From positions 7,627,107 to 7,691,106 of the forward strand of contig NC_069084.1 in assembly GCF_947172395.1 (NCBI RefSeq): a stretch of DNA of 64,000 bases. The letters run 5' to 3'. Numbering within the stretch: position 1 is the stretch's first letter; every line of letters starts with the position of its first letter. Source of the DNA: Bicyclus anynana. Its lineage: Eukaryota; Arthropoda; Insecta; Lepidoptera; Nymphalidae. The position numbers and the translations under genes were made by a program. Shown here in pieces: positions 23,259-34,291 of the stretch. The notes under the pieces were generated by a model. That model did no database searches. It worked only from the letters and a program-made list of their open reading frames with translations, and was not told the DNA's origin.

Positions 23259-23543
23259 CACTAATATTATAAAGGCGAAAGTTTGTGTGTATGTTTGTTC
23301 TTTCTTCCTTTGCGCTGCGGTTACTGAAGTGATTTGGCTGAAATTTGGAATATAAATATTTTTTTTTCTGGATTAACATAACGCTACTTTTCATCCCAAA
23401 AAATCCATGATTCCCGCGGGATCTTCTTCTTCTTTATTCTGGGCCGTTTCCGCACTTAGCCATTTGATTGGCCGTTGTGCGTGTTCCCGCGGGATTTGTG
23501 GAAAACTGAATTCCACGCAGACGAAGTTGCGGGCGTCTGCTAG
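23259..23543 (+). mobile_element. Non-autonomous Helitron carrying a small LINE insertion
   Basis: cactaatattataaaggcga start, ggctgaaatttggaatataa, end CAGACGAAGTTGCGGGCGTC, TGCTAG. The 61-bp insertion at 23423-23483 duplicates 12 bp of it. Confidence 0.7.
23423..23483 (-). mobile_element. 61-bp truncated retroposon with 12-bp target duplication
   Basis: Flanked by TTCCCGCGGGAT at 23411-23422 and 23484-23495. On minus it runs cacgcacaacggccaatcaa to ..agaataaagaagaagaag, with a simple (AAG)n end as for a LINE tail. Confidence 0.7.
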
Positions 23544-24251
23544 TATTTTTATATAACTCGAAAAACCCTGAAAAATGCATTAATAGTGCGTAACAAAGAA
23601 TGTTCTAATCACTTTTTCTGATTAGTAGGGAAAGAACTGCGATATCTCAAGAACTAGTATTTTAGATACAGTGTTTTGTATTTTTTATGTCATTAGATAC
23701 AGTAGGTATTTTGTATATTTTTGCGTTTTTAAATGGCAGCTCGTCGGTCCAATTGTTCACCTATGTCGCTTCAGATCACATTGCTCCTCCATTGTAGGAA
23801 CAACGGACTATGTAATAGTAGTCCGAGAGTATAATCCTATCCCCATTCCAAATTCTAACCTACTACTTCAGTAGTTTTTAAGTAAAAGAATAACAATTAT
23901 CCATACAAGCGTTGTTGTTTATAATAGTCTACTGGGTTCAGCAAAATCGTTACGTAACGTTTAATAATTCATTTTCAAATGTGTAAAGTCTTTCACACAA
24001 ACACTGTATTCTCTGTGAGTGGATACGATCGTAAAGAAACACAAAATGGATGTGACGTTGCTAATTTTCCCCACAATTTGTTTCCGCTCTTTTCCAGACA
24101 CATTTTCAACCTAAACGCCACTTGACTCAGCGTCAATTTTTTACCCGGAGCGTCTGCGACTTGATTGATTGGTATTGATTTTCAGTTTTTATTTTATTTC
24201 TTCTTACACGTGTGAGATTTACTTAATTATACAATTCTACTTACCTACTTC

Positions 24252-24428
24252 ATTCATTATCATTATCAACCTATATTCGGTTCACTGCTGAGCTCGAGTT
24301 ACTTTTTAGAATGAGAGGTGTTGGGCCAATAATCTACTATGCTGGCCCAATGTAGATTAGCAGACTTCACACACGCAGAGAATTAAGAAGACACGTGATA
24401 TTTAATTTCTTAAAATGCACACAACTGC
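24252..24428 (-). mobile_element. SINE family B, 3' part
   Basis: cattatcaacctatattcgg through tttaatttcttaaaatgcac; the head is absent and a block between acgcagagaatt and acacgtgata is deleted. Confidence 0.75.
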
Positions 24429-24703
24429 TTTTTTACTAACAATATAACAATTACAAATATTAAAAAAAAATTACATAGATCTTTTTTAGAATTGTAATTT
24501 TTATAATATACTAGCAGAATCTCGCATAGTTTCCTTTCCAGTAAGAATAAGGGTAATAAAATATATTATAGCTTTCCAACGGTGAAATAATTTTTCAAAT
24601 CGGTCTAGTAGTTGAAATTAGGTTGACAAATATAGAAATGTATATATTTTTTTCTTTTATCCACTGTCGTTCAGTTTTAACTACAGTTACAAGCATCATC
24701 ACA

Positions 24704-24882
24704 AGTTAGCCATTGACTACAATCTCACCTGATGGTAAGTGATGATGTAATCTAAGATGGAAGCGGGTTAACTTGTTAGGAGGAGGATGAAAATCTTCAC
24801 CCCATCGCTTCGCGGTACGTCTTTGCCGGTAGGGTGGTAACTAGCCACGGCCGAAGCCTCCCACCAGCCAGACCTGGACGCT
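24704..24882 (-). mobile_element. SINE family A, tail and middle
   Basis: Tail (ccattgactacaatctcacc) through the ctagccacggccgaagcctc block; the tRNA head is missing. Confidence 0.75.
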
Positions 24883-25029
24883 AACTCGCTATTGTGAGTT
24901 TTGAATTCACTTCTCTTTGTCTACATAAAACTATAGAATGAGAGAATAGAGGTGAATTCAAAACTCGTTCTTGCGAATCATACAAAAAATCGTTACAGAA
25001 TAGCACTACTATTATGAATCAGTTAAATA

Positions 25030-25325
25030 TTTTTTTTTTATTATTTTTTTTTATAAATAAATATACTTAAACAATACACATCACTATCTAGCCCCAAAGT
25101 AAGCATACAGAGTAACTTGTGTTATGGGTACTAAGATAGTTCATATTATAATATTCATATATTTATATACTACATATAAATACTTCTATAATTTATAAAT
25201 ACACACAGACACTGGAAAATACCCATGCTCAGCACACAAATATTTTCCAGTTGTGGGAAGCGAACCCACGGCCGTGGATGCAGAAAGTAGGGTTAACTAC
25301 CCACTGCGCCACGCGGCCGTCAATT
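25030..25325 (-). mobile_element. tRNA-derived SINE, family D, full length
   Basis: On minus the head reads gacggccgcgtggcgcagtg with A box, B box gtgggttcgcttcccacaac, then ggaaaatatttgtgtgctga and a long AT-rich body ending ctagatagtgatgtgtattg and an A/T run. A different tail from A and B. Only one copy in the window. Confidence 0.7.
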
Positions 25326-25799
25326 GATTTTATTATTTTCATGTAACTCGCAAATACTCGACAATATGTGCGGTTGTATATTATGGAGTCAATATGAAGA
25401 TAAATCGCCAATTTCAAGACAACCACACATTTTTGTGTGAAATTCATTCCTTGAACTTGTGAAAAGCAAAAGCTTCTATTTTACATTCACATTGTTTTCG
25501 GCCATAGAGCAAAAAATAGGCTTACAGCAAACAAAAATCCCTAACCCTATTTGTTCGGAATTGCTTTTTGTTTTGTATGGGATAACGCGCCAATGCTTCA
25601 GCGTATCAAACATTCAACTGTCCCAATATGCCCTTTGTTTGATGTTTACCGTCAAATGTTGGAACGATTCAATACAAAAAAAGAAATGTTCAACATTTTT
25701 TATTTGGCAACAAACTTAGGAATTAAAAATTCCATTGCCGATCAACGTGTTTGAATGTTTCGAAAAGGTTTTGCTATTGATTCAACTGATTTTATTATA

Positions 25800-25985
25800 C
25801 AACTGGAACCCCGCGGTTACACCCACTTAGTTCATATTGGAAAATGGGGATAAAAATATAGCAAACGTTACTCGTTGATAATGTAGCTCTCCATAAGTGA
25901 AAGAATTTTTAAAATCGATCCATAAGTTTCAAGTAATATTCAACGCAAACAATCAATTCTTTACTCTTTACCATAATTTTAATTT
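25800..25985 (-). mobile_element. Helitron-like fragment
   Basis: ccccgcggttacacccactt, tgataatgtagctctccata, aaaatcgatccataagtttc to ctttactctttaccataatt: reverse copy of the family better seen at 54822-55158. Confidence 0.45.
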
Positions 25986-26099
25986 TAAAATTTTAAATTA
26001 GAGTATAAAGTTTCTTCAATAATAAACTGTCGAACTTACATCCCAATACAATATAAATAGGTATAAAAAATATACCTATTATATCTACTATAGAAAAAT

Positions 26100-26241
26100 A
26101 TGTCGGGTTTTTCTTCCCGACACTATAACTCCAGAACGCACGAACCGATTTCCACGGTTTTTGGGGTAGGGTATGGGTAGGGTAGAGGTAGTTGCAAATT
26201 TACATCGAGTTTCACGACGAAGTCGCGGGCGTCCTCTAGTT
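26100..26241 (+). mobile_element. Helitron 3' end
   Basis: gaaccgatttccacggtttt, a run of gggtagggta units, and catcgagtttcacgacgaag then TCGCGGGCGTCCTCTAG. Same family as the reverse copy at 54822-55158. Confidence 0.6.
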
Positions 26242-26344
26242 TTTTATAAATAGAAACAGATGTCCATTTTCAAATTTGTGTTATAATATAATGTTTATTT
26301 AATTAATAGAAATAATAACCTGGTCAGGGACACCCGGATGGAAC

Positions 26345-26562
26345 GAAGTTCACTATAGCTATCATCGCTATCGCTATCGCTATCGCTATCGCTATCGCTA
26401 TCGCTATCGCTATCGCTATAGATTTCGCTATAAATATCGTTATCGCTATGGCTATAGATATCGTTATCGCTATCACTATCGTATCCCATCCCATCCCATC
26501 CCATCCCATTGTAATGAATTCCATTCCATTCTTCTATTCCATTATCGCTATCACTATCGCGA
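26345..26562. repeat. Compound microsatellite: (TATCGC)n and (CATCC)n
   Basis: About eleven clean TATCGC units at 26354-26420, variant units to 26482, then (CATCC)n at 26482-26511, and more TATCGC-like units at 26544-26562. On minus it reads as Asp-Ser repeats, an accident of the hexamer and not a protein. Confidence 0.85.
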
Positions 26563-26937
26563 CTTTTCATACGAACTTTCAACCCCTATTTCACCCCCTT
26601 TTCTTTTTATTTTAGGGGTCTTTTGGAGTTAGTTAGTTACTTACCTACTATGAAAGTCACGTAGCATGAACAAAACGCAACACAACACACAGTAATAGAT
26701 AAGAAAGAATAGGCTTAAGGGTAAAGGATTTCCCTTTGAGCCTATTCCTTCCGAAATTGCTTTATGTTATCTGTAGGCTAACGCGTACTATAACTATACA
26801 ACCCTATTGTTCCAATACCGACGCCTGTTTGTGATGTTTCCACCAAACATCAAGCCATGTCTTAGTGGAAACTAGTTGGTATTGTGCTTAATAGCCTTTT
26901 CTTGACTATAACCTCTATTATTTTCTTATATTATCTA

Positions 26938-27085
26938 ATTAGCGGACGCCCGCGACTTCGTCTGCTTAGAATTCAGTTTTTCACAAATCCCGCGGGGACC
27001 ATGGATTTTTCCAGGATGAAAAGTAGCCAATGTGTTAATCCAGAGCAAAATTTCAGCCAAATCGCTTTAGTAGCTGCAGCGTAAG
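26938..27085 (-). mobile_element. Helitron fragment
   Basis: attagcggacgcccgcgact, ttctgcttagaattcag-like, cccgcggggaccatggattt to aatcgctttagtagctgcag. Confidence 0.6.
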
Positions 27086-27180
27086 TGTAATTTATGTAAC
27101 AAATAAGCTTCTTCTTCAAGATCTTTTTCATATTTCACGAAAAATCTTCAAGTATGGTGGCTTATGAAATCAGATTTTTC

Positions 27181-28000
27181 TTATACTAGTGTCTACGCGG
27201 TTTCACCCGCGTAGTTCACGTTCATGTGAGAAGACGGGACTAAAATATAGCATACTAGCAGACGCCCGCGATTGCACCCGCGAGGAATTCAGTTTTTCAC
27301 AAATAGCGCGGGACCCGTGCCTTTTTCCAAGATGAAAAGTAGCCATGTTTAAATCCAGGGTATTATCTATCTTCATTTCAGTCAAATCGGTACTTGCGTC
27401 GTTAGAGAGTATCAAACATTCATACAATTTCGCGCTTATAGTATAGACCAGTGATTCCCAAAGTGGTCTATATCGACCCCAAGGGGTCTATGTCAGCGAA
27501 AAAAAAATTTGGGGGTCCATAAAATGAAAATTATTAAAGCATCATCCTTCTCACTAAAAATATTGACTTATTGCTTATGTTATTTTATTTATAGTTTATT
27601 TTATGTTTATTTAATGTTACATATATTTTACATAACAATGTAAAATTAACATGTGTTTTATTTTAAGTTTTTAATACTAAACTTCACTACAGTTAGAAAT
27701 TTACAGGAAATCAATATCAAGTATGTAGGGGGTCTACCCAACACGGAAAAACAATGCAAGAGGTCTACGACACAAAAAAGTTTGGAGAACTCTGGTATAG
27801 ACACTCACAAATGACGTGGCACATTCATTGATATTTATATTAATTTAATTATTGAGAATACAAATATAATATACACATACAATATAATTATGCATTCAAT
27901 CATTTCTGGGTTTCTATTAGGAAAAGAATTTTCAAAATCGGTTTAGTTTATCGACCCCCTTCCAAATCACAAACGTTTTTTTAAATATTAGTATAGATAA
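27181..28000 (-). mobile_element. Stack of Helitron fragments interrupted by a hAT element
   Basis: tgtctacgcggtttcacccg (27191-27252) abuts ctagcagacgcccgcgattg (27254-27448), which is cut by the hAT element 27449-27794. A further piece (gtttctattaggaaaagaat to aaatattagtatagata) lies at 27910-28000. Confidence 0.55.
27449..27794. mobile_element. Non-autonomous hAT element with perfect 8-bp target duplication
   Basis: Ends CAGTGATTCCCAAA and (reverse complement of the right end) CAGAGTTCTCCAAA are inverted repeats of hAT type. GTATAGAC flanks it on both sides (27441-27448 and 27795-27802). 346 bp, no transposase reading found. Confidence 0.85.
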
Positions 28001-29118
28001 ATTGCGTAAAAATAATACTCCAACTTACATTCTTCGTATTTTTCCATATATTGAGACAATATAACAAAATAATAACATCATACATTTTCATCTACCACAA
28101 AATTGTGAATGGTTTCCTCCGTTTCCGCAAGGCAAAAGATAATATTTGCTAATGAAAAAAAATATAGATAAAAAATACGCAGCGTTGTAGAGATGGCCTC
28201 ATTAAAATTTATACAGACCGTTGCGTTTGTAAGAGCAGTTGTAAACAAAGCCATTGCCGTTGGAAAGGAAGTTTTGGTTCAAGTACTTGCTAAAACAATG
28301 TTTAATCTCATGTCTACGTTGCACTCGCACAAATTTCTAAACTAAGCTAAAATACTCGTAATAGTTAAAACAAAAATATTTGTATCATACCGTCTTTTCA
28401 TTTGCGTAGTCTGAAAAACTTGGATGGAGTTACAAATTATACATTTTCTGTATTTTTTTAGACGATCTTAAAACGAAAAATCACTGACATTTGATGTAAA
28501 ATGACGTAGTCAAGATCATTCCGTTGAAATAAGTATGTTACATGATCACAATTACAAAAATGCGATGAAAAACGATGTAGTGACTTATAATATGAATGGT
28601 GCTTTTAGTTACATAATAACCCTGCAGGACAGAACTGAATGCTTAAAGTAGTCTCCGAAGCTAGCTAATACATTAACTTTCTGACTCTGAATTGCTATCA
28701 ACAAATTCTCTAAAAAAACTCGATATTTTATAGTCCAAACTCGGAATTTGCTTCGTAGCTGCAGATTCTAACCAATGGGCTAACGATGGCAAGTCGAAGT
28801 TTAATTAACTGAATATTAAGGAAAATTGTAAGATTTACAAGTAGACGATTAAATAACGGAAATTACCAGACATAACCGTTGATGTAAAACTGTGTAATAC
28901 AATAACGGTTCCCAAAAGGCTTTTATAATGAGCCGCCTCATTATAAAAGTAGGGCTTAATGCCTAAGACTACTGAATTCCGAGCTAGTGCCGCTGCGAGT
29001 TCCTAATTGCTTCTTTGGCTTTTTATTTTCGACATACTTTCCTTTGTACCGTACTCGTACGATGTTATTCGCACCTTATAATTTGAAAAGAGGAAAAATG
29101 CAATGTTACTATGAAACT
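28001..29118. other. Unassigned stretch before the segmental duplication
   Basis: No recognised repeat or convincing coding signal. Confidence 0.45.
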
Positions 29119-29440
29119 GTTAACTGACTCGTTGAGCTGAGCCTATGTGCATACGAGGCGTTTTAGGGGTGTAAGGGGGAGGCTAGTACCAGTCAGTCTC
29201 TTCAACTGCCAACCTCACCTGCTCGTGGTGCACCCTGCAGATGGACTAACGAGGCTCTGGCGACCGACGAATGGCAGTATATCCATTCTCACAGGCTATC
29301 TTATGAAATGCCTCAGGTCGGTGTCGGGTAGCAGCGACATCGGCGCGAGTAATGTAACACTGCGCTGACCAACCCGCATGCCTAGCGTGGTCAGTACTGG
29401 GCAAAACTTTATATGGACCACATAGTCCCCACTAAAGGCC

Positions 29441-29477
29441 TATGTCCTGCAGTCCATCGGCTGATATGATGATGTTA
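29441..29477 (+). mobile_element. RTE-clade LINE, extreme 3' end
   Basis: ggcctatgtcctgcagtcca then cggctgatatgatgatg: only the last 37 bp. It sits in the part of duplication copy 1 that copy 2 lacks. Confidence 0.6.
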
Positions 29478-29636
29478 GTTGACATAACATACAAAATTGA
29501 GATTATATGTTACAAATGACATCCGGTGCCTACTGGAAACACTTTGTGGATATCATACAGTAGATGACTTTTCGCAGTTGATTTGATGTTTATTTTAATA
29601 GGTTGTTAATAAAGACCAAATTAGTGAATAGGCCAG
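29478..29636 (+). repeat. Dispersed repeat, family G, in duplication copy 1 only
   Basis: gttgacataacatacaaaat to gtgaataggccagc. Follows an RTE 3' end directly; missing from copy 2, where the junction is ggcggaggccagc. Confidence 0.55.
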
Positions 29637-30049
29637 CTTGCGCGTCTTACGCGCGAGTGAGTCCTCACTTCCCCGCACGTACGATTTTACACCCGCACGT
29701 CTTTCCCCTCGTCACCCGCATATCATTGGAGTGTCATCAAAGAACTTCTTGCCTTGGCTTGCTCTAGTATCTAGATTACGCGCGAATGACGCAAGCGTAA
29801 AACGCCTCAGCAGGATAGGCTTACAGCAGAGGGCTTGGGTTTGATTTTCGATTAGAAAATATACAATACACTAGAGCGAGAACCTGCAATAGCCTAATAA
29901 ACCTCATTTTATGAAGGCTGAGTCAGCCAATGCTCCTACTATAGGTAAGTATGGTAGTCGATAGCCAAGTATAAATACCAAGTCCAAGCCAAGTCTATAT
30001 AGCTTGGTAAGAGATATATAGAATCTGAATGGATGAATTGTACTAGTAA

Positions 30050-30109
30050 GGACTAAAAAATTGCATACTTGGTTTCCTTGGACTAAAAAATTGCATACTT
30101 GGTTTCCTT
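30050..30109 (+). repeat. 30-bp tandem doubling, shared by both duplication copies
   Basis: ggactaaaaaattgcatact.. occurs twice back to back here and at 34751-34810, so it predates the segmental duplication. Confidence 0.85.
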
Positions 30110-30847
30110 TTAGGTGTATGTATAATTAACACTTAGGACGGATTTCTAAAAATTTTTCCCCATAAATTTTAAACCCAGGCAAAGCCGCAGCAGAGTTGTC
30201 TCTAGATAAATGCGAAAGCTATTTCTCAGGTATGGGCCGGTAGAGAAAGGAATTTCAATCTTGTACATTTTCCTTCATTAACCGCGTCATTTAAAATATT
30301 TAAAACTAAAGATTTCTAAAATTATATTTTCAAAGTGCTCCAAAACAATTTTGTTTTAAGTTAAACTGTTCAAGTCAAGACGAATTGTTTTTTTTTTTAT
30401 CTGTAGAACATTTTATATCTTCGTCGAAAGTGAAATACGAGATACGTCGCGCAAAGAGCCGATATTAATCAATCAACTGACAAACGCCTCGCGGAGGACT
30501 GGCGGTGAGTCAAATGGCGTTTAGGCAAAAAAAATAGTGGGAAAAACTTGCGAGAGACGAGAGTACATAAGAAGAGAAATTTGCTGCGTCACTGACAACT
30601 AATAACGGTTTCGGTTGTTAGTAGCAACGTACATAAATGTTTTCTTTTAAATTTTGTAACGATTTTCAGTGTCGGTAATATTGTTTGAATCTGTAACGGT
30701 CACTATTAGATGCTAAGGAAAATGATCAGGATCAACGGTTTGACATGTTTTTCCGAGGCGCGGAGGTATAACACTGCTAAAAAAAGCCTTACTCCTAAAA
30801 AAAGGAAAAATCAATTCTTTATTATTAAATAGAAAAACTACAAGACT

Positions 30848-31060
30848 ATATAATATACAAGACTATGGGATATTCGTCATTCTCAGTCGATTTATATATT
30901 TAAACAACCACTTCTCTTTGTAAACGTGAACTCCTTATAATAACGGTTGCCTTTAAGATATCACTTTAGAGATATACCATTGCTTGTATTTTTACTTGGT
31001 TTGTTTTTGTAAAATTTTGTTATTTTGTTTTTGGTGTAATAAAGTGTTTTTATTATTATT
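30848..31060 (+). mobile_element. 213-bp insertion present only in duplication copy 1, probable LINE 3' end
   Basis: Flanked by the direct repeat AAGACT (30842-30847 and 31061-31066); copy 2 has a single AAGACC at the matching site. The insert ends GTAATAAAGTG..(TTA)n, with a polyadenylation signal and a simple tail, as in a 5'-truncated LINE. No coding part is left. Confidence 0.6.
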
Positions 31061-31197
31061 AAGACTAATGAAGCAGTACTGCAGTACTGTCGTAATTAAT
31101 AAACAGATCCTTTAACGCAATTCGGCCCATCATACTGAGAAAATCTACGAAGATTCTTGTAAAGAATATTAGTCATGGAATAGTACCTAGTCGTATT

Positions 31198-31515
31198 GAC
31201 GGCCTCCGTGGCGCAGTGGTATGCGCGGTAGATTTACAAAACGGAGGTCCTGGGTTCGATCCCCACCTGGGTCTATTGAGGTTTTCTTAATTGATCAGGT
31301 CTGGCTGGTGAGAGGCTTCAGCCGTGGCCACCCATTTTTTAATTACCACACTTTTACACACACACAATTACCACCCAACCGGCAAAGACCTACCGCCAAG
31401 CGATTTAGTGTTTTGGTACGATGTCGTGTAGAAGCCGAAAAGGGGTGTGGATATTCATCCTCCTCCTAACAAGTAACCTTCATTTGAGATTGTGATCAAG
31501 AGCTAGGCTTCTAAA
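31198..31515 (+). mobile_element. SINE family A, full length, in duplication copy 1
   Basis: Head acggcctccgtggcgcagtg with A box, B box gggttcgatccccacctggg, body and tail ending in an A-run at about 31520. An extra segment with cacacttttacacacacaca interrupts the middle. The matching copy at 35594 has lost its head. Confidence 0.85.
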
Positions 31516-32013
31516 GAATTTAAAAAAAAAAATCCTTTATCAAAGCTTAATTAATTACACAAGAAACTTTATAATCCAGTCATCGATTGAAAAACAATTG
31601 GGGCAGTCTCAGGTCATATTAATTAAATTACAGACTATAAATCAGGTCTATTATGCAAAATTCATTCACAGGCGCTATGAGAACAGCATTACGGCAAACG
31701 CCATATCAATAACAAGGCTTTATAATCGATTAAATGGGAAATGTATGGCGCCGCCAAAATATATGGCGCCATATGTCAACGTCGAACGGATACGACCAAG
31801 ATGGGGCGAATCAATTTATCAATGCATTTTTATGTATTCGTTGAGGATTTTAAATTGCACAAGATACTTGGTGATATGCATAAATTTGTCATGATTACTT
31901 ATTTCTTTATTATTAAAAAAAAAAAACTTAATGGGAAACTTCGGATCCGCTGGTAGATTATTATTGTAGGTAAATTTCTCAAAAAGAACGTGGCAGCGAC
32001 GCGAAAAGAGCTT

Positions 32014-32186
32014 GGCAACTTCGTTCGTAACACTCCCGATGGTCCGCGCGAGCCGGGGGGCGTGTAGCGATGAATGAAAAACCCACGACTGATGCCCCTC
32101 ACTTCCCCGCACGCACGATTTCACACCCGCGCAGTATTTCCCCCCCGTCGCCCGCATATCATGGGAGAATCATCAACGAACTTGCC
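32014..32186. mobile_element. Foldback MITE, family F, duplication copy 1
   Basis: ggcaacttcgttcgtaacac on the left, catcaacgaacttgcc on the right, core gtccgcgcgagccggggggc and cacttccccgcacgcacgat. Confidence 0.6.
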
Positions 32187-32260
32187 AGAATATAATACAT
32201 TGCTTTTTTTATGAAGTTTAACTAGTGTATGGGTAGATAGAGAGTTTATACGTATAGCCT

Positions 32261-32590
32261 TTTTTTTTTTATTCTTTACAAGTTAGCCCTTGACTACAAT
32301 CTCACCTGATGGTAAGTGATGATGCAGTCTAAGATGGAAGCGGGCTAATTTGTTAGGAGAAGGATGAAAATCCACACCCCTTTCGGTTTCTACACGGCAT
32401 CGTACCGGAACGCTACATCGCTTGGCGGTACGTCTTTGCCGATAGGGTAGTAACTAGCCACGGCCAAAGCCTCCCATCAGCCAGACCTGGACAAATTAAG
32501 AAAATCTCAATCTGCCCAGCCGGGGATCGAACCCAGGACCTCCGTCTTGTAAATCCACCGCGCATACCACTGCGCCACGGACGCCGTCAA
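32261..32590 (-). mobile_element. SINE family A, full length, duplication copy 1
   Basis: T-run, tail, body, B box (GGTTCGATCCC on minus), A box and final gccgtcaaaa are all present. Shared with copy 2 at 36588-36917, so inserted before the duplication. Confidence 0.85.
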
Positions 32591-32768
32591 AAGCCTATTT
32601 GAATTTATCAAATTGTTGGTTATAATTTAGTTTCTGCTTACCATAGTTGCATAATTATAATATCGTCAATATTTCCATGTAACTAAAATAATATACTACA
32701 ACGTTAATATAATGTATAAATAATGTTTCATTTCATGAATCCGTTCAAGTTTTTAATTGTATAATCCG

Positions 32769-33073
32769 TCATCAACCCATATTCGGCTCACTGCTGAGCT
32801 CGAGTCTCCTCTCAGAATGAGAGGGGTTAGGCCAATAGTCTACCACGCTGGCCCAATGCGGATTGGCAGACATCACACACGCAGAGAATTAAGATAATTC
32901 TCTGGTATGCAGGTTTCCTCACGATGTTTTCCTTCACCGATTGAGACACGTGATATTTAATTTCTTAAAATGCACACAACTGAAAAGTTGGAGGTGCATG
33001 CCCCGGACCGGATTCGAACCCACACCCTCCAGAATCGGAGGCAGAGGTCATATCCACTGGGCTATCACGGGCT
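32769..33073 (-). mobile_element. SINE family B, full length, duplication copy 1
   Basis: From catcaacccatattcggctc to ctgggctatcacgg, including the B box (GGTTCGAATCC on minus). Shared with copy 2 (37105-37412). A perfect 32-bp palindrome follows at 33095-33126. Confidence 0.88.
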
Positions 33074-33094
33074 ATAATTTATATACAATTTATA

Positions 33095-33126
33095 TACAGT
33101 CATTATACAATTGTATAATGACTGTA
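33095..33126. repeat. Perfect 32-bp palindrome
   Basis: tacagtcattatacaa joined to its exact inverse ttgtataatgactgta; the matching site in copy 2 (about 37434-37465) has a change in one arm. Confidence 0.85.
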
Positions 33127-33383
33127 TTATATACACCTCCAGCAAACTGCATTGGACAATTGTTGTGGGTTTTAATTCTATAAATTTTCTAATAGGAGAT
33201 AGTAGACCATTAAATTTTAAGCAAACATTCAAGTGATCTTATTATTTTCTCAATTTAACTGTAAAATAAATAAAAGTTATTAGAAAAATGAAACTTTCAG
33301 TAATATAGAAATGAAATAACAAATTACACTAATAGCGTCTGTGAAATGTCTCGTACCAATAAAAGTTTTAGTCGAATACTTAC

Positions 33384-33539
33384 CGAAGAATTCCTCCGGT
33401 ACTCAAATAAATCATTCCCATTAAGTGCGCAGTAGAAAGATTCCCGGAGCAAAGTAGACGGAAATTTTTAGGAAGAAATGCATCGCATTTTACTGCATGT
33501 TCGTAGTTTCCGTGAAAGGGTCGTATTGAGGCAAAGAAT
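33384..33539 (-). CDS. Candidate minus-strand exon inside segmental duplication copy 1
   Basis: Seen on the minus strand: a 51-codon open frame (starts FFASIRPFHGNYEHAVKCDA; ends ..GMIYLSTGGIL) that runs into a donor CG|GTAAGT (33378-33383 on plus), where the frame closes at once with TAA. A weak acceptor (taattaatag) bounds the other side. The frame is also open in copy 2 (37722-37877). The two copies differ at two bases here and both change the residue (R/P, L/F), which does not suggest selection. No family recognised; it could equally be chance or a conserved non-coding stretch. Confidence 0.2.
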
Positions 33540-34291
33540 CTATTAATTAGACATTAACTGCCTCGTATTTTTTAATTAATCTCCTTTTCGAAAATGGATG
33601 AGGTAATGTTGTAATGAGGGTTCGAGTCCCAATTCGTGCTGAAATATTCAACTTTACTTTCTTCCAGTAATTTCTAGACAATGGCAAAACACCGCTGTGT
33701 CTCATTTAGCCTTCGGTCACAGTTATTATTAACATGTGATCGTAATTTGTTATAGTCAAACATTGTCATCTTAAGACCGCCAATCTACATTCGATCAGTG
33801 TGGTGGATAAGCCAAGATCTATGACATCTTTATTAACTCTTGTCACAGGAAAAAGGAGTAGAGTAGGAGAAAGGAGTAGAATAGAAGAAAAGAGTAGTAT
33901 AGGAGTATATATATGCAGTCTGAAAAAGTAGTTCGTTCAGACAGTAAGCCCAAAAACATATTTCAAGCAACTTCAGCGCCACCTACCTTCCGAATTTAAA
34001 TTCGTATGATAGTACGTACCTCATTGACATTAATTGTAGATGAGAATGACCTCTATTTTTATTTGAGAAAAAATTAAAATACAGGCTCGGAAATTCAAAA
34101 ACTTTTTGATTTTCCGAGCCACTCCAAGGGTTGCTCCCTACCGATGGTTAAAAAATCTCAAGTCATGTAATTCTTTTACAAATCTTATATGTTTTTTTTC
34201 TACATTTACTGTACAATTAGAGTTAACTGACTCGTTGAACTGAGCCTAAATGCCTCTACATATGAGGCGTTTTGGCGGAGGCCAGCTTGCG

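Larger units (their letters stand above)
29119..34220. repeat. Tandem segmental duplication, copy 1 (about 5.1 kb)
   Basis: From about 29630 to 34220 this block matches 34280-38560 almost base for base (about 97-98% by eye). A short weaker match at its left edge (29119-29165 versus 34221-34270, both starting gttaactgactcgttga) suggests the unit began at about 29119. Copy 1 alone carries 29170-29635 (an RTE tail plus a family G repeat), a 213-bp insertion at 30848-31060 and an intact SINE A head at 31198. SINEs and a foldback element shared by both copies were in place before the duplication. Confidence 0.85.

Noticed and set aside
25459..25754. Overlapping 86- and 67-codon plus-strand ORFs
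   Set aside because: Two frames compete over the same DNA, with no recognisable domain and no splice support.
26295..26582. Apparent Asp-Ser repeat protein on minus
   Set aside because: It is the translation of the TATCGC microsatellite; overlapping frames give other simple repeats.
31198..31270. tRNA gene suggested by A and B boxes (also at 54523, 58283)
   Set aside because: The boxes belong to SINE family A heads, with SINE body and tail attached; the acceptor stem is not paired.
31598..31956. 98- and 71-codon ORFs conserved in both duplication copies (also 35924-36282)
   Set aside because: Conserved only because the DNA was recently duplicated; overlapping frames are equally conserved, and no domain is seen.
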